From a virus, in the IMG/VR virus record IMGVR_UViG_3300025674_000021, positions 1-64,000 of that record: a stretch of DNA of 64,000 nucleotides; one strand, written 5' to 3'. Below the pieces are notes generated by a model that saw only the letters and a list, made by a program, of their open reading frames with translations, was not told the DNA's origin and searched no databases. A program made the translations under genes and the position numbers. Of the stretch, positions 28,103 through 35,999 are shown piece after piece; position 1 is the stretch's first letter; each line of letters opens with the position of its first letter.

Positions 28103-29530
28103 ATGCCACTAAATCCATTTTTTCTTTCAGGTTCCAAAGGTGAGCAAGGTCTCATACAAGATTTGATCAATGAACAGATCAAAATGTATGGGGTCGATGT
28201 TCACTATATCCCTAGAAAATTCTTAACTAAGAATACAGTTCTCAAGGAAGTCATTGAATCACAGTATGATTCTGCCTTCCCTATCGAAGCATATATTTCG
28301 AATTCTAATGGTTTCGGTGGACAAGGAACCTTACTATCTAAGTTTGGCATCACTGAAGTCGATGATCTTACCCTTGTCATCTCAAGAGAGATCTTTGAGT
28401 TGTACATTACCCCTCTCCAGAAGAATCTAGAAGATATTGAGCTTGCTACAAGACCAAAAGAAGGTGATCTAATTTTCTTCCCACTGGGTGACAGAATATT
28501 TGAAATTAAGTATGTGGAGCACGAATCTCCATTTTATCAACTCAAGAAGAACTATGTTTACGAGTTGAGATGTGAACCATTCAGATATGGAAACGAAGTT
28601 ATCGATACGAGCATTGACGTTATCGATAAGTCCGTTGAGGATGAAGGAATCATCACCACACTCAGTTTTGTTGGTGGTGGTAGAACAGCAACTGCTCAAG
28701 TAATCATGGGACTTCAGTATGTAACTGAAGTATTCGTCAATGAAGATGGAAATGGTTATGACTTCCCACCAAGTGTTACCTTTAGTCCTCCAGAAATACC
28801 AGGAGGATTTACTGCTAGAGGTTTTGCATTAACCACAAGTGTTGGAGATGCATCATCTGTATACGATGTCATCCTCTCTAGTGCTGGTTCTGGGTATGAA
28901 AATCCACCAACCATTACATTTGCTGGTGGTGGAGGTGCTGGAGCTGCAGCAACTGCTTCAATTGCAGGTGTTGGAGTCACTGGAATTATTGGATTCCAAA
29001 TGTTTGATAGAGGTGAGGGTTACTTAGATGATGGAGATGCCGTCATAACAGTTACACCTCCTAACGATGTAAATCTTGCTCCAGGTGCTGGAGTAACCGC
29101 AGTTGGTATCGCATCGGTACAAAATGGGCAAGTAGTTTCTATAAATATTCTTAACAGTGGCATTGGATATACTGGCGCAGGTATTTCCACAGAGATCAGT
29201 GTTACCGTATCTTCACCAAGATACGCCGGATTCGGAACATATCTGTTCAACGAAATAGTAACCGGACAAACATCAGGAGTAGAAGCAAGAGTCAAATCTT
29301 GGGATGCTCCATCCAGAGTCCTCAAAGTCGCAAACGTCAGTTCCAACGTACAAAACGTATCCTTCTATCCAGGTGAAGTTGTTGTTGGTTCTTCATCTTC
29401 AGCATACTACAAACTTGCCGAATATGATTCTGAGGATCTTAATGATCCATTTGCAGAAAATAAAGACATTGAAACGGAAGCAGATGCAATTCTTGATTTC
29501 TCTGAATCAAATCCATTTGGTAACTATTAA
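28103..29530 (+). CDS. gp14: neck protein gp14 with repeat insertion
   Basis: 475 residues against 256 in T4. Residues 1-185 are gp14-like (NPFFLSGSKGEQGLIQDLIN, VHYIPRKFL, GDLIFFPLGDRIFEIKYVEH). Residues about 190-375 are an insertion of four beta repeats with GNGY, GSGY, GEGY and GIGY signatures, each with a PP-x-V/I-TF strand or similar. The end (DFSESNPFGNY) returns to gp14 type. gp14 connects the portal to the tail; the insertion would project from the neck. The stop overlaps the next ATG by one base. Confidence 0.9.
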   Translation: MPLNPFFLSGSKGEQGLIQDLINEQIKMYGVDVHYIPRKFLTKNTVLKEVIESQYDSAFPIEAYISNSNGFGGQGTLLSKFGITEVDDLTLVISREIFELYITPLQKNLEDIELATRPKEGDLIFFPLGDRIFEIKYVEHESPFYQLKKNYVYELRCEPFRYGNEVIDTSIDVIDKSVEDEGIITTLSFVGGGRTATAQVIMGLQYVTEVFVNEDGNGYDFPPSVTFSPPEIPGGFTARGFALTTSVGDASSVYDVILSSAGSGYENPPTITFAGGGGAGAAATASIAGVGVTGIIGFQMFDRGEGYLDDGDAVITVTPPNDVNLAPGAGVTAVGIASVQNGQVVSINILNSGIGYTGAGISTEISVTVSSPRYAGFGTYLFNEIVTGQTSGVEARVKSWDAPSRVLKVANVSSNVQNVSFYPGEVVVGSSSSAYYKLAEYDSEDLNDPFAENKDIETEADAILDFSESNPFGNY

Positions 29531-30297
29531 TGTTAGGAACATACTACTATCACGAAATACTCAGAAGAACTACGATTGCTTTTGCAACGTTGTTCAATGA
29601 TATTCATATCAGACATAGAAAAAAAGGAACTGATAAAACTACTGATATCAAAGTTCCTCTGAGTTATGGTCCTATCCAAAAGTTCCTTGCTCGTCTTGAG
29701 CAACAACCAGAATTAGAAAGACCGGTTCAAAACGTTCTTCCTAGGTTGTCATTTGAAATGACTAACATTCAGTATGATGCTAGTAGAAAAACTTCTATCA
29801 CACAAACTTTTAAAGCATGTGAGGATGGAGGTCAAATAAAGAAAGTATTCCTACCAATACCTTATAATATTGGGTTTCAACTTAATATGATGAGCAAAAT
29901 TGAAGAAGATACTCATCAAGTAGTAGAACAAATTCTACCATTTTTCCAACCAGCATTTAATTTGACAGTCGATCTTGTCGATTCTATTGGTGAGAAGAGA
30001 GATGTTCCTGTGATCCTAGATAGTGTTAGTTTTACTGATGATTATGAAGGAGATTTTTCAAGTAGAAGAGTTTTAATCTATACCTTCAATTTCACTGTCA
30101 AGACATATCTCTTTGGTCCTATCGCAGACAGTACCGATGGACTCATCAAGAAGGTTCAAGTTGATCTCTACAGCAATACTGATGTTCAAATTGCTAAGAG
30201 AGAAACTAGATATACAGTAACTCCAGATCCTATTGATGCTTCACCAGACGATGATTATGGATATAACGAATCCATAGAAAATCTATTCGATCAATAA
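29530..30297 (+). CDS. gp15: tail sheath stabilizer / tail completion protein gp15
   Basis: 255 residues (T4: 272). It starts MLGTYYYHEILRRTTIAFATLFNDIHIRH, the conserved gp15 beginning, and contains VPLSYGPIQKFLARLEQQPEL and the IPYNIGFQLNMMSK strand pair. gp15 caps the finished tail with a hexamer that contacts gp3 and the neck. It lies in the usual 13-14-15-16 order. Confidence 0.93.
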   Translation: MLGTYYYHEILRRTTIAFATLFNDIHIRHRKKGTDKTTDIKVPLSYGPIQKFLARLEQQPELERPVQNVLPRLSFEMTNIQYDASRKTSITQTFKACEDGGQIKKVFLPIPYNIGFQLNMMSKIEEDTHQVVEQILPFFQPAFNLTVDLVDSIGEKRDVPVILDSVSFTDDYEGDFSSRRVLIYTFNFTVKTYLFGPIADSTDGLIKKVQVDLYSNTDVQIAKRETRYTVTPDPIDASPDDDYGYNESIENLFDQ

Positions 30298-30300
30298 ACC

Positions 30301-30705
30301 ATGCAAGATTTTAATGAAGATGACATGTCCATTGACGTGAATGTAACAGAAGCATCAATTGTCAAGAAGGAAGAAAAGCAGAAACCTGATGACATCACAA
30401 AAGATTATGAGTATACCCGTGCAAATTTATATTCATTGATTGAAAAAGGTCAGGAAGCAATCAACGGTATCATGGAACTTGCTGGAGAAGGTGGCAGTCC
30501 AAGAGCATATGAAGTTGCGGGACAATTAATTAAGAACGTTGCAGACACGACAGATAAATTGATTGATCTTCAGAAGAAACTGAAAGAAGTTGAAGAAGAA
30601 TCCAATAAAACTACTAATGTTACTAATAATGCTTTCATATTTGAAGGTCCTACAAATCAACTCTCCAAGTTACTAAAAGAAGGTTTTCTAAATAATAAAG
30701 AGTAA
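30301..30705 (+). CDS. gp16: small terminase subunit gp16
   Basis: 134 residues (T4: 164). The central helices (DYEYTRANLYSLIEKGQEAI, then IMELAGEGGSPRAYEVAGQL) match T4-like gp16, which forms the ring that recognises DNA and regulates gp17. A C-terminal coiled-coil and an acidic N-terminus flank them. The usual partner gp17 is displaced downstream by three inserted genes. Confidence 0.9.
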   Translation: MQDFNEDDMSIDVNVTEASIVKKEEKQKPDDITKDYEYTRANLYSLIEKGQEAINGIMELAGEGGSPRAYEVAGQLIKNVADTTDKLIDLQKKLKEVEEESNKTTNVTNNAFIFEGPTNQLSKLLKEGFLNNKE

Positions 30706-30718
30706 TCTCTCATTACTA

Positions 30719-32554
30719 ATGGGTTGGTCTAGTAAATATAAAAAATCAATTGATTGTAAGAACCCAAAAGGTTTTTCTCAAAAAGCACACTGCCAAGGCA
30801 AAAAGAAAATGAATGAGCAAATGACTCAGCAAAATAAAGCTGAATACATGGCGCAACGGTTACTTAATAAGGCGAGAGGTGTTGCCGCCAAATATGATGC
30901 TGCCAAAAAAGCGGCAAAAGATGTGAAAACAACATCTGGTAGTGTAACCATTCCCGAAGAAACTTGTCCTGTTTGTGCATTTGACCCTTGCCAATGCCTT
31001 GAAAGTACTATTACTGAAAAACGTGATGGCAAATCTTCCAAAGATCCTGGATATTCTCTTCGTGACTGGTTCAAAGGTGGTGGATGGGTTCAGGCTGGTG
31101 GTAAGTATGATGGAAAACCTTGTGCTAAACAACCAGGACAAAAAACTAAACCTTTCTGTCGTGATGCAGACGATCGTGCTGCAATGAGTAAGATTGAAAG
31201 AAACAAAAGAGCTGCTAAAAAACGCAAAGAAGATCCAAATCCTGATAGGAAAGGGAAGGCAAAGAACGTGAAACAAGAATCTTTTTCAAACTGGAGAGCA
31301 GACTTAGAGCAACTTGATGAAATGGGTCTTGCCAATGCAATTAGAGTTGGTGGGGCAGTAGGTGCGGCTATTGGTGGAGGAGTTTTAGTTAATAAAGCAA
31401 AAGAATCGGCGCAGAGATTGAGAAATGCTGCCGATAAGCGTATGGGCAAACCACCAACCTATCAAAAGAACTCATATCAACCAGAAGGTGAAAATATTCA
31501 AGAATTTGGTGGTTTGATAGATAGGGTGAAATCTGCTGGTAGAAAAGTAGCAGTCAAAACCGGCGAAAGAGTTGGTGAAAGAATAGGAAAAGAAAAGGCA
31601 GGTCCTATTGGTGGAATGATTGGTAAGGGAAGAGGTGGTAAAACTGGTGGAAAAGCTTACGATCAAGCTACCAGTGGAAACGTTGGTGGTGCAGTAAACA
31701 CTATTCGTGATGCACTGTCCAATTCATATGAACCAGAAGGTGGACTGGTTGATGAAGGCAAGAAAGACGCTTGCTATCATAAGGTTAAGTCGCGTTATTC
31801 TGTTTGGCCAAGTGCATATGCATCTGGTGCTTTAGTGAAGTGTCGTAAGAAAGGTGCTGCTAATTGGGGAAACAGCAAGAAAACTAGAAAAGAATCATTT
31901 GAATTTTCTAATTGGAGAGATGACTTTCAACCAACTGAATATGAATTTATTGACATTATTAAAACAACACCTATGAAAGGTCTTGCTGAAGCAAAGACAA
32001 AAGATCATGAGCATCAGATGGCAAGATCTGAAATCTCTAAAATTGTCTCTGCAGCAGGAAGATTAAAGAAAAAGGTAAAAGGTGAAGGGAACCTGAAGGC
32101 ATGGGTTCAATCAAAGATCACTAGAGCAGCAGATTATATTGATACTGCAGCAGATTATATGGATGGTCATGAGGGAAGTGATACTCATGAATCTGTAAAC
32201 GAAAAGTGTTGGGATGGATATGTTCAGAAGGGATTGAAGAAAAAAGGGAAGAGAATGGTTCCCAACTGCGTAAAAGAGTTTTCTGACTGGAGATCTGATA
32301 TTGAGGAAGGTGCTGCTTGGACTAGAAAAGAAGGAAAAAACAAATCAGGTGGATTGAATGAAAAAGGACGTAAGTCCTATGAGCGTGAGAATCATGGTTC
32401 AGACCTTAAAGCACCAAGTAAGAAGGTTGGAAATCCTCGCCGCAAATCATTCTGTGCAAGAATGAAAGGGATGAAAGCAAAACTTACTTCGAAAAAAACT
32501 GCTAGCGATCCAGATAGCAGAATTAACAAATCACTCAGAGCTTGGAACTGCTGA
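30719..32554 (+). CDS. mosaic basic protein with repeated FS(N/D)WR motifs, DUF5872-like and DUF6321-like segments
   Basis: 611 residues, Lys/Gly/Ser-rich. In order: a Cys-containing KSIDCKNPKGFSQKAHC module (8-27), a CPVC...CQC pair (~80-90), a basic stretch, three FS(N/D)WR-x-D motifs (~189, ~394, ~519), a DUF5872-like block (ACYHKVKSRYSVWPSAYASG, ~345), a helical block with KAWVQSKITRAADYIDTAADY (~460), a GYVQKGLKKKGKRMVPNC block (~500), and a DUF6321-like C-terminus (AAWTRKEGKNKSGGLNEKGR to SFCARMKG). These blocks recur separately in cyanophage proteins. It may be a capsid-packaged polyprotein cut by gp21, which is inference. No enzymatic motif is seen. Confidence 0.65.
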   Translation: MGWSSKYKKSIDCKNPKGFSQKAHCQGKKKMNEQMTQQNKAEYMAQRLLNKARGVAAKYDAAKKAAKDVKTTSGSVTIPEETCPVCAFDPCQCLESTITEKRDGKSSKDPGYSLRDWFKGGGWVQAGGKYDGKPCAKQPGQKTKPFCRDADDRAAMSKIERNKRAAKKRKEDPNPDRKGKAKNVKQESFSNWRADLEQLDEMGLANAIRVGGAVGAAIGGGVLVNKAKESAQRLRNAADKRMGKPPTYQKNSYQPEGENIQEFGGLIDRVKSAGRKVAVKTGERVGERIGKEKAGPIGGMIGKGRGGKTGGKAYDQATSGNVGGAVNTIRDALSNSYEPEGGLVDEGKKDACYHKVKSRYSVWPSAYASGALVKCRKKGAANWGNSKKTRKESFEFSNWRDDFQPTEYEFIDIIKTTPMKGLAEAKTKDHEHQMARSEISKIVSAAGRLKKKVKGEGNLKAWVQSKITRAADYIDTAADYMDGHEGSDTHESVNEKCWDGYVQKGLKKKGKRMVPNCVKEFSDWRSDIEEGAAWTRKEGKNKSGGLNEKGRKSYERENHGSDLKAPSKKVGNPRRKSFCARMKGMKAKLTSKKTASDPDSRINKSLRAWNC

Positions 32555-32556
32555 TC

Positions 32557-32880
32557 ATGTCAAAAAACAATCAAATAACAGAAAACGTTAGTATTCAAGG
32601 TGACTTCAATGGAACTTTGAATATTAATTCTCCGTCAGAACAACAACAAAATTTTGGTGAGGATTATACTGCTGATATAGTTTGGCAAGGAAATCTTTAT
32701 CGTATGGATATTAATAGTAAAGGTGTTCCTTCAAAACAAGATCTTGGAGAACAACTTCAAGGTGATTATCCAGGTGCGATAGTACATAATATTTACCCAT
32801 CAAATACAATCAATAACAATACTATGAGAATTACTGGAATCAAAAGATATCAACCAGAGAGATTGACTTGGGGAGAATGA
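32557..32880 (+). CDS. hypothetical protein, possible virion component
   Basis: 107 residues. A beta-rich N-terminus (ENVSIQGDFNGTLNINSPS) precedes an alpha/beta part (DIVWQGNLYRMDINSKG, then LGEQLQGDYPGAIVHNIYP). ATG 32557 is preferred to the in-frame start at 32542, which would overlap the previous gene. No family name is certain. It sits in the structural block between the terminase genes. Confidence 0.65.
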   Translation: MSKNNQITENVSIQGDFNGTLNINSPSEQQQNFGEDYTADIVWQGNLYRMDINSKGVPSKQDLGEQLQGDYPGAIVHNIYPSNTINNNTMRITGIKRYQPERLTWGE

Positions 32881-32883
32881 TTT

Positions 32884-34239
32884 ATGGCACAGTGGAATAA
32901 AAATATACAAGATTATCTCAATCAAGAGAGGACTCTTTTTGAAGTTTTTATGTGTGCCGATAGATACGGCAATATTGGAAACTGTGGAGTAACTTCTGGA
33001 CCTACCAGTGGTGGGTCTGATGCTTTTGGTAGGATGAGAGTATCCGACACTTTCACTCTTGCCGACTATTCTCATATTTATGGTGAAGAGGTAGAACTTC
33101 TTACAAAGACTGTTGGTGCAGCATCAACAACTGAGGTAAATCCAAATACAGCATCTATTGCCCTGATTGTTGGAACTGGTGCAACAGATCAGGTGATTCA
33201 CCAGTCCAGAATGTATCACCACTACATGCCTGGTAAGTCACAGTTTGTGCTTACTAGTTTTAACTTCACCGATGTAAGAGAAAATACTACGAAGAAGATT
33301 GGATATTTTGATGATAGAAATGGAGTATTTGTTCAACAGGAGGGAGACGGAACTGTTTCTGTTGTAAGACGATCATATAACACGGGAATTACCAGTGATA
33401 CAGTTGTCAATCAATCCGATTGGAATCTGGATAAGTTAGATGGAACAACTCTTTCTGGTATTAATATAGATTTCACAAAAACCCATCTGTTTGCAGCAGA
33501 CTTTCAGTGGTTAGGTGTTGGTAGAGTTCGTTGTGGATTTGTCATCGGTGGACAGATGATTTATTTCCACGAGTTTAATCATTCCAACATTGAAGAACAC
33601 GCATACTGGTCACTCCCATCTCTTCCCATTCGTTGTGAGGTTGCTAATACTGGAGCTGCTGTGGGTATTACATCAATGGAACAAATCTGCTCCACTGTAA
33701 TGAGTGAGGGTGGATATGTTGAGACTGGTGTTGAGTTTGCTGCCTTTGATGGTCCAATATCTTTTTCCAGTGCTGGTGGTGCGACTGCGAGACAGTGTGT
33801 TATGGCAATTCGTTGTAAGAACACATTTAAGGGAATTCCAAACAGAACAACTGTAAGAGTAACTGACATTGAAGTTTTGAGTGATTCTACAAATTGCAGA
33901 ATTGAACTTTGGAGATTACCTGGAAATAGTAATATTACTGGTGGAACTTGGGTGGATGCTGATAATGATTCAGCAGTTGAATATAATGTCACGGTAGGGA
34001 CTAACTTCACAACAACTGGTGGAGATTTGAGACAGGCAACTTTGATTGCTGCTAATAATCCATCAGGTAAACAAGCATCTGCTAGTGTTGCATTTAATCC
34101 AACGACTGCTAGAAGATCTTACATAGCACAAAATATTGACTCTAATGATAGTAATATTTTTGCTGTTATTGTGAATAATCTAGATACTAATACGACAACC
34201 GATGTCTTTAATACTATTCAGTGGCGAGAAACCAGATAG
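32884..34239 (+). CDS. virion structural protein, beta-rich
   Basis: 451 residues with few charged helices and many strand-like segments. It has GGSDAFGRMRVSD (~43-55), IHQSRMYHHYMPGKSQFVL, and WLGVGRVRCGFVIGGQMIYFHEF (~200-225), a pattern I associate with structural proteins of marine myoviruses. The C-terminal third has repeated Thr/Asn-rich strands. A fibre, decoration or appendage protein is likely, but its place in the virion cannot be told. It is inserted just ahead of gp17. Confidence 0.6.
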   Translation: MAQWNKNIQDYLNQERTLFEVFMCADRYGNIGNCGVTSGPTSGGSDAFGRMRVSDTFTLADYSHIYGEEVELLTKTVGAASTTEVNPNTASIALIVGTGATDQVIHQSRMYHHYMPGKSQFVLTSFNFTDVRENTTKKIGYFDDRNGVFVQQEGDGTVSVVRRSYNTGITSDTVVNQSDWNLDKLDGTTLSGINIDFTKTHLFAADFQWLGVGRVRCGFVIGGQMIYFHEFNHSNIEEHAYWSLPSLPIRCEVANTGAAVGITSMEQICSTVMSEGGYVETGVEFAAFDGPISFSSAGGATARQCVMAIRCKNTFKGIPNRTTVRVTDIEVLSDSTNCRIELWRLPGNSNITGGTWVDADNDSAVEYNVTVGTNFTTTGGDLRQATLIAANNPSGKQASASVAFNPTTARRSYIAQNIDSNDSNIFAVIVNNLDTNTTTDVFNTIQWRETR

Positions 34240-34249
34240 GTAATTTTTT

Positions 34250-35938
34250 ATGAGTGACAACGTTTATCTTGGTAATCCCAATCTTAAGAAAGCTAATACC
34301 CCTATTCAATTTACAGAAGAAAATGTAATTGAATATCTTAAGTGTAGAGATAATCCAATTTATTTTGCAAAAAACTATGTTCAGATTGTATCTCTCGATA
34401 AGGGTCTAGTCCCTTTTGAGATGTACCCTTTTCAGGAAAAATTAATTCAAAATTTCCATGATAATAGGTTTAATATCTGTAAGATGCCACGTCAAACTGG
34501 TAAATCTACAACTTGTGTTTCATATCTGCTGCATTACCTTATTTTTAACGACAATGTTAACATCGGGATTCTAGCAAACAAAGCACCAACTGCGAGAGAG
34601 ATTCTTGGTAGGTTACAACTTGCTTACGAAAACTTGCCAAGATGGATGCAGCAGGGTATCATATCATGGAATAAAGGATCGGTTGAATTAGAAAATGGCA
34701 GTAAAATATTGGCATCTTCTACGTCTGCAAGTGCTGTCAGAGGTATGTCGTTTAACATCCTCTTTCTCGACGAGTTCGCGTTCGTCCCAAATCACATTGC
34801 TGACTCGTTCTTTGCATCTGTTTATCCTACTATTACGTCTGGTAAATCAACCAAAGTAATTATTGTCTCAACGCCACACGGTATGAATCATTTCTACCGT
34901 ATGTGGCACGATGCGGAAAGAGAGAAGAACGAATACGTACCAACAGAAGTTCATTGGTCAGAAGTTCCTGGAAGAGACCTTGAATGGAAGGAACAAACGA
35001 TTGCAAACACTTCTGAACAGCAGTTCAAAGTTGAGTTTGAATGCGAATTCTTAGGATCGATCAATACTCTGATCAATCCAGCAAAATTAAAAAACCTTGT
35101 ATACGAAGACCCTATAAAGAGAAACAAAGGTCTAGACATATATGAAGGTCCAAAAGAAGATCACGAATATCTAATTACAGTTGACGTTGCTCGGGGTATG
35201 GGCAATGACTATTCAGCATTCATTATATTTGATATAACGCAGTTCCCGTATAGAGTTGTAGGTAAATATAGGAATAATGAAATCAAACCGATGCTGTTTC
35301 CAAGCATCATTGAGGATGTTGCAAAGGGATATAATCAGGCATGGTTATTGATTGAAGTCAATGATATTGGTGATCAAGTTGCCAGTATTATGCACTTTGA
35401 TCTTGAATACGACAATGTATTGATGTGTGCAATGAGAGGTCGTGCAGGTCAAGTTGTAGGTACAGGATTTAGTGGTAAGAAGTCCCAACTTGGTGTCAGA
35501 ATGACATCTGCAGTTAAGAAGTTGGGATGTTCAAACCTGAAAACTTTGCTGGAAGACGATAAGCTTCTTACAGTTGACTACGATATTATTGCAGAACTTA
35601 CAACATTCTCACAAAAACACAATTCTTTCGAAGCAGAAGACGGTTGTAATGATGACCTTGCAATGTGTCTTGTCATCTTTTCTTGGTTAGTTGCTCAGGA
35701 TTACTTCAGAGAAATGACGGACAATGATGTCCGAAAGAGAATTTACGAAGAGCAGAAAAATCAGATAGAACAAGACATGGCACCTTTTGGTTTTGTTCTT
35801 GATGGAATAGATGACGAAGGAACATTTGTAGAGAAAGAAACTGGTGATGTATGGGTTTCGTCAGGAAAAGAGAACCCTTTAGACACCTGGAATGTAGATG
35901 AATATGGTGATAGATCATACATGTGGGACTATAGGTGA
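34250..35938 (+). CDS. gp17: large terminase subunit gp17
   Basis: 562 residues (T4: 610). The ATPase domain has a Walker A KMPRQTGKST (~78-87), Walker B ILFLDEFAF (~170-178) and the following coupling region VIIVSTPHG. The nuclease domain has an RNase H-like fold with acidic residues in VDVARGMGNDYS (~309), LIEVNDIG (~366) and GCNDDLAM (~464). It pumps DNA through the gp20 portal and makes headful cuts. It ends 61 bases before the sheath gene, with a late promoter between. Confidence 0.96.
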   Translation: MSDNVYLGNPNLKKANTPIQFTEENVIEYLKCRDNPIYFAKNYVQIVSLDKGLVPFEMYPFQEKLIQNFHDNRFNICKMPRQTGKSTTCVSYLLHYLIFNDNVNIGILANKAPTAREILGRLQLAYENLPRWMQQGIISWNKGSVELENGSKILASSTSASAVRGMSFNILFLDEFAFVPNHIADSFFASVYPTITSGKSTKVIIVSTPHGMNHFYRMWHDAEREKNEYVPTEVHWSEVPGRDLEWKEQTIANTSEQQFKVEFECEFLGSINTLINPAKLKNLVYEDPIKRNKGLDIYEGPKEDHEYLITVDVARGMGNDYSAFIIFDITQFPYRVVGKYRNNEIKPMLFPSIIEDVAKGYNQAWLLIEVNDIGDQVASIMHFDLEYDNVLMCAMRGRAGQVVGTGFSGKKSQLGVRMTSAVKKLGCSNLKTLLEDDKLLTVDYDIIAELTTFSQKHNSFEAEDGCNDDLAMCLVIFSWLVAQDYFREMTDNDVRKRIYEEQKNQIEQDMAPFGFVLDGIDDEGTFVEKETGDVWVSSGKENPLDTWNVDEYGDRSYMWDYR

Positions 35939-35954
35939 CTAAAAAGGTCTAAAT

Positions 35955-35962
35955 TATAAATA
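35955..35962 (+). promoter_or_regulatory. T4-type late promoter TATAAATA
   Basis: A perfect TATAAATA, 38 bases before the tail sheath ATG at 36000, in the only gap of the packaging-tail region. A GTAGGAGAG ribosome site follows just before the ATG. Confidence 0.85.
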
Positions 35963-35999
35963 TTTCTAGATTAATTCTGGTTTTGTAGGAGAGTAAAAG

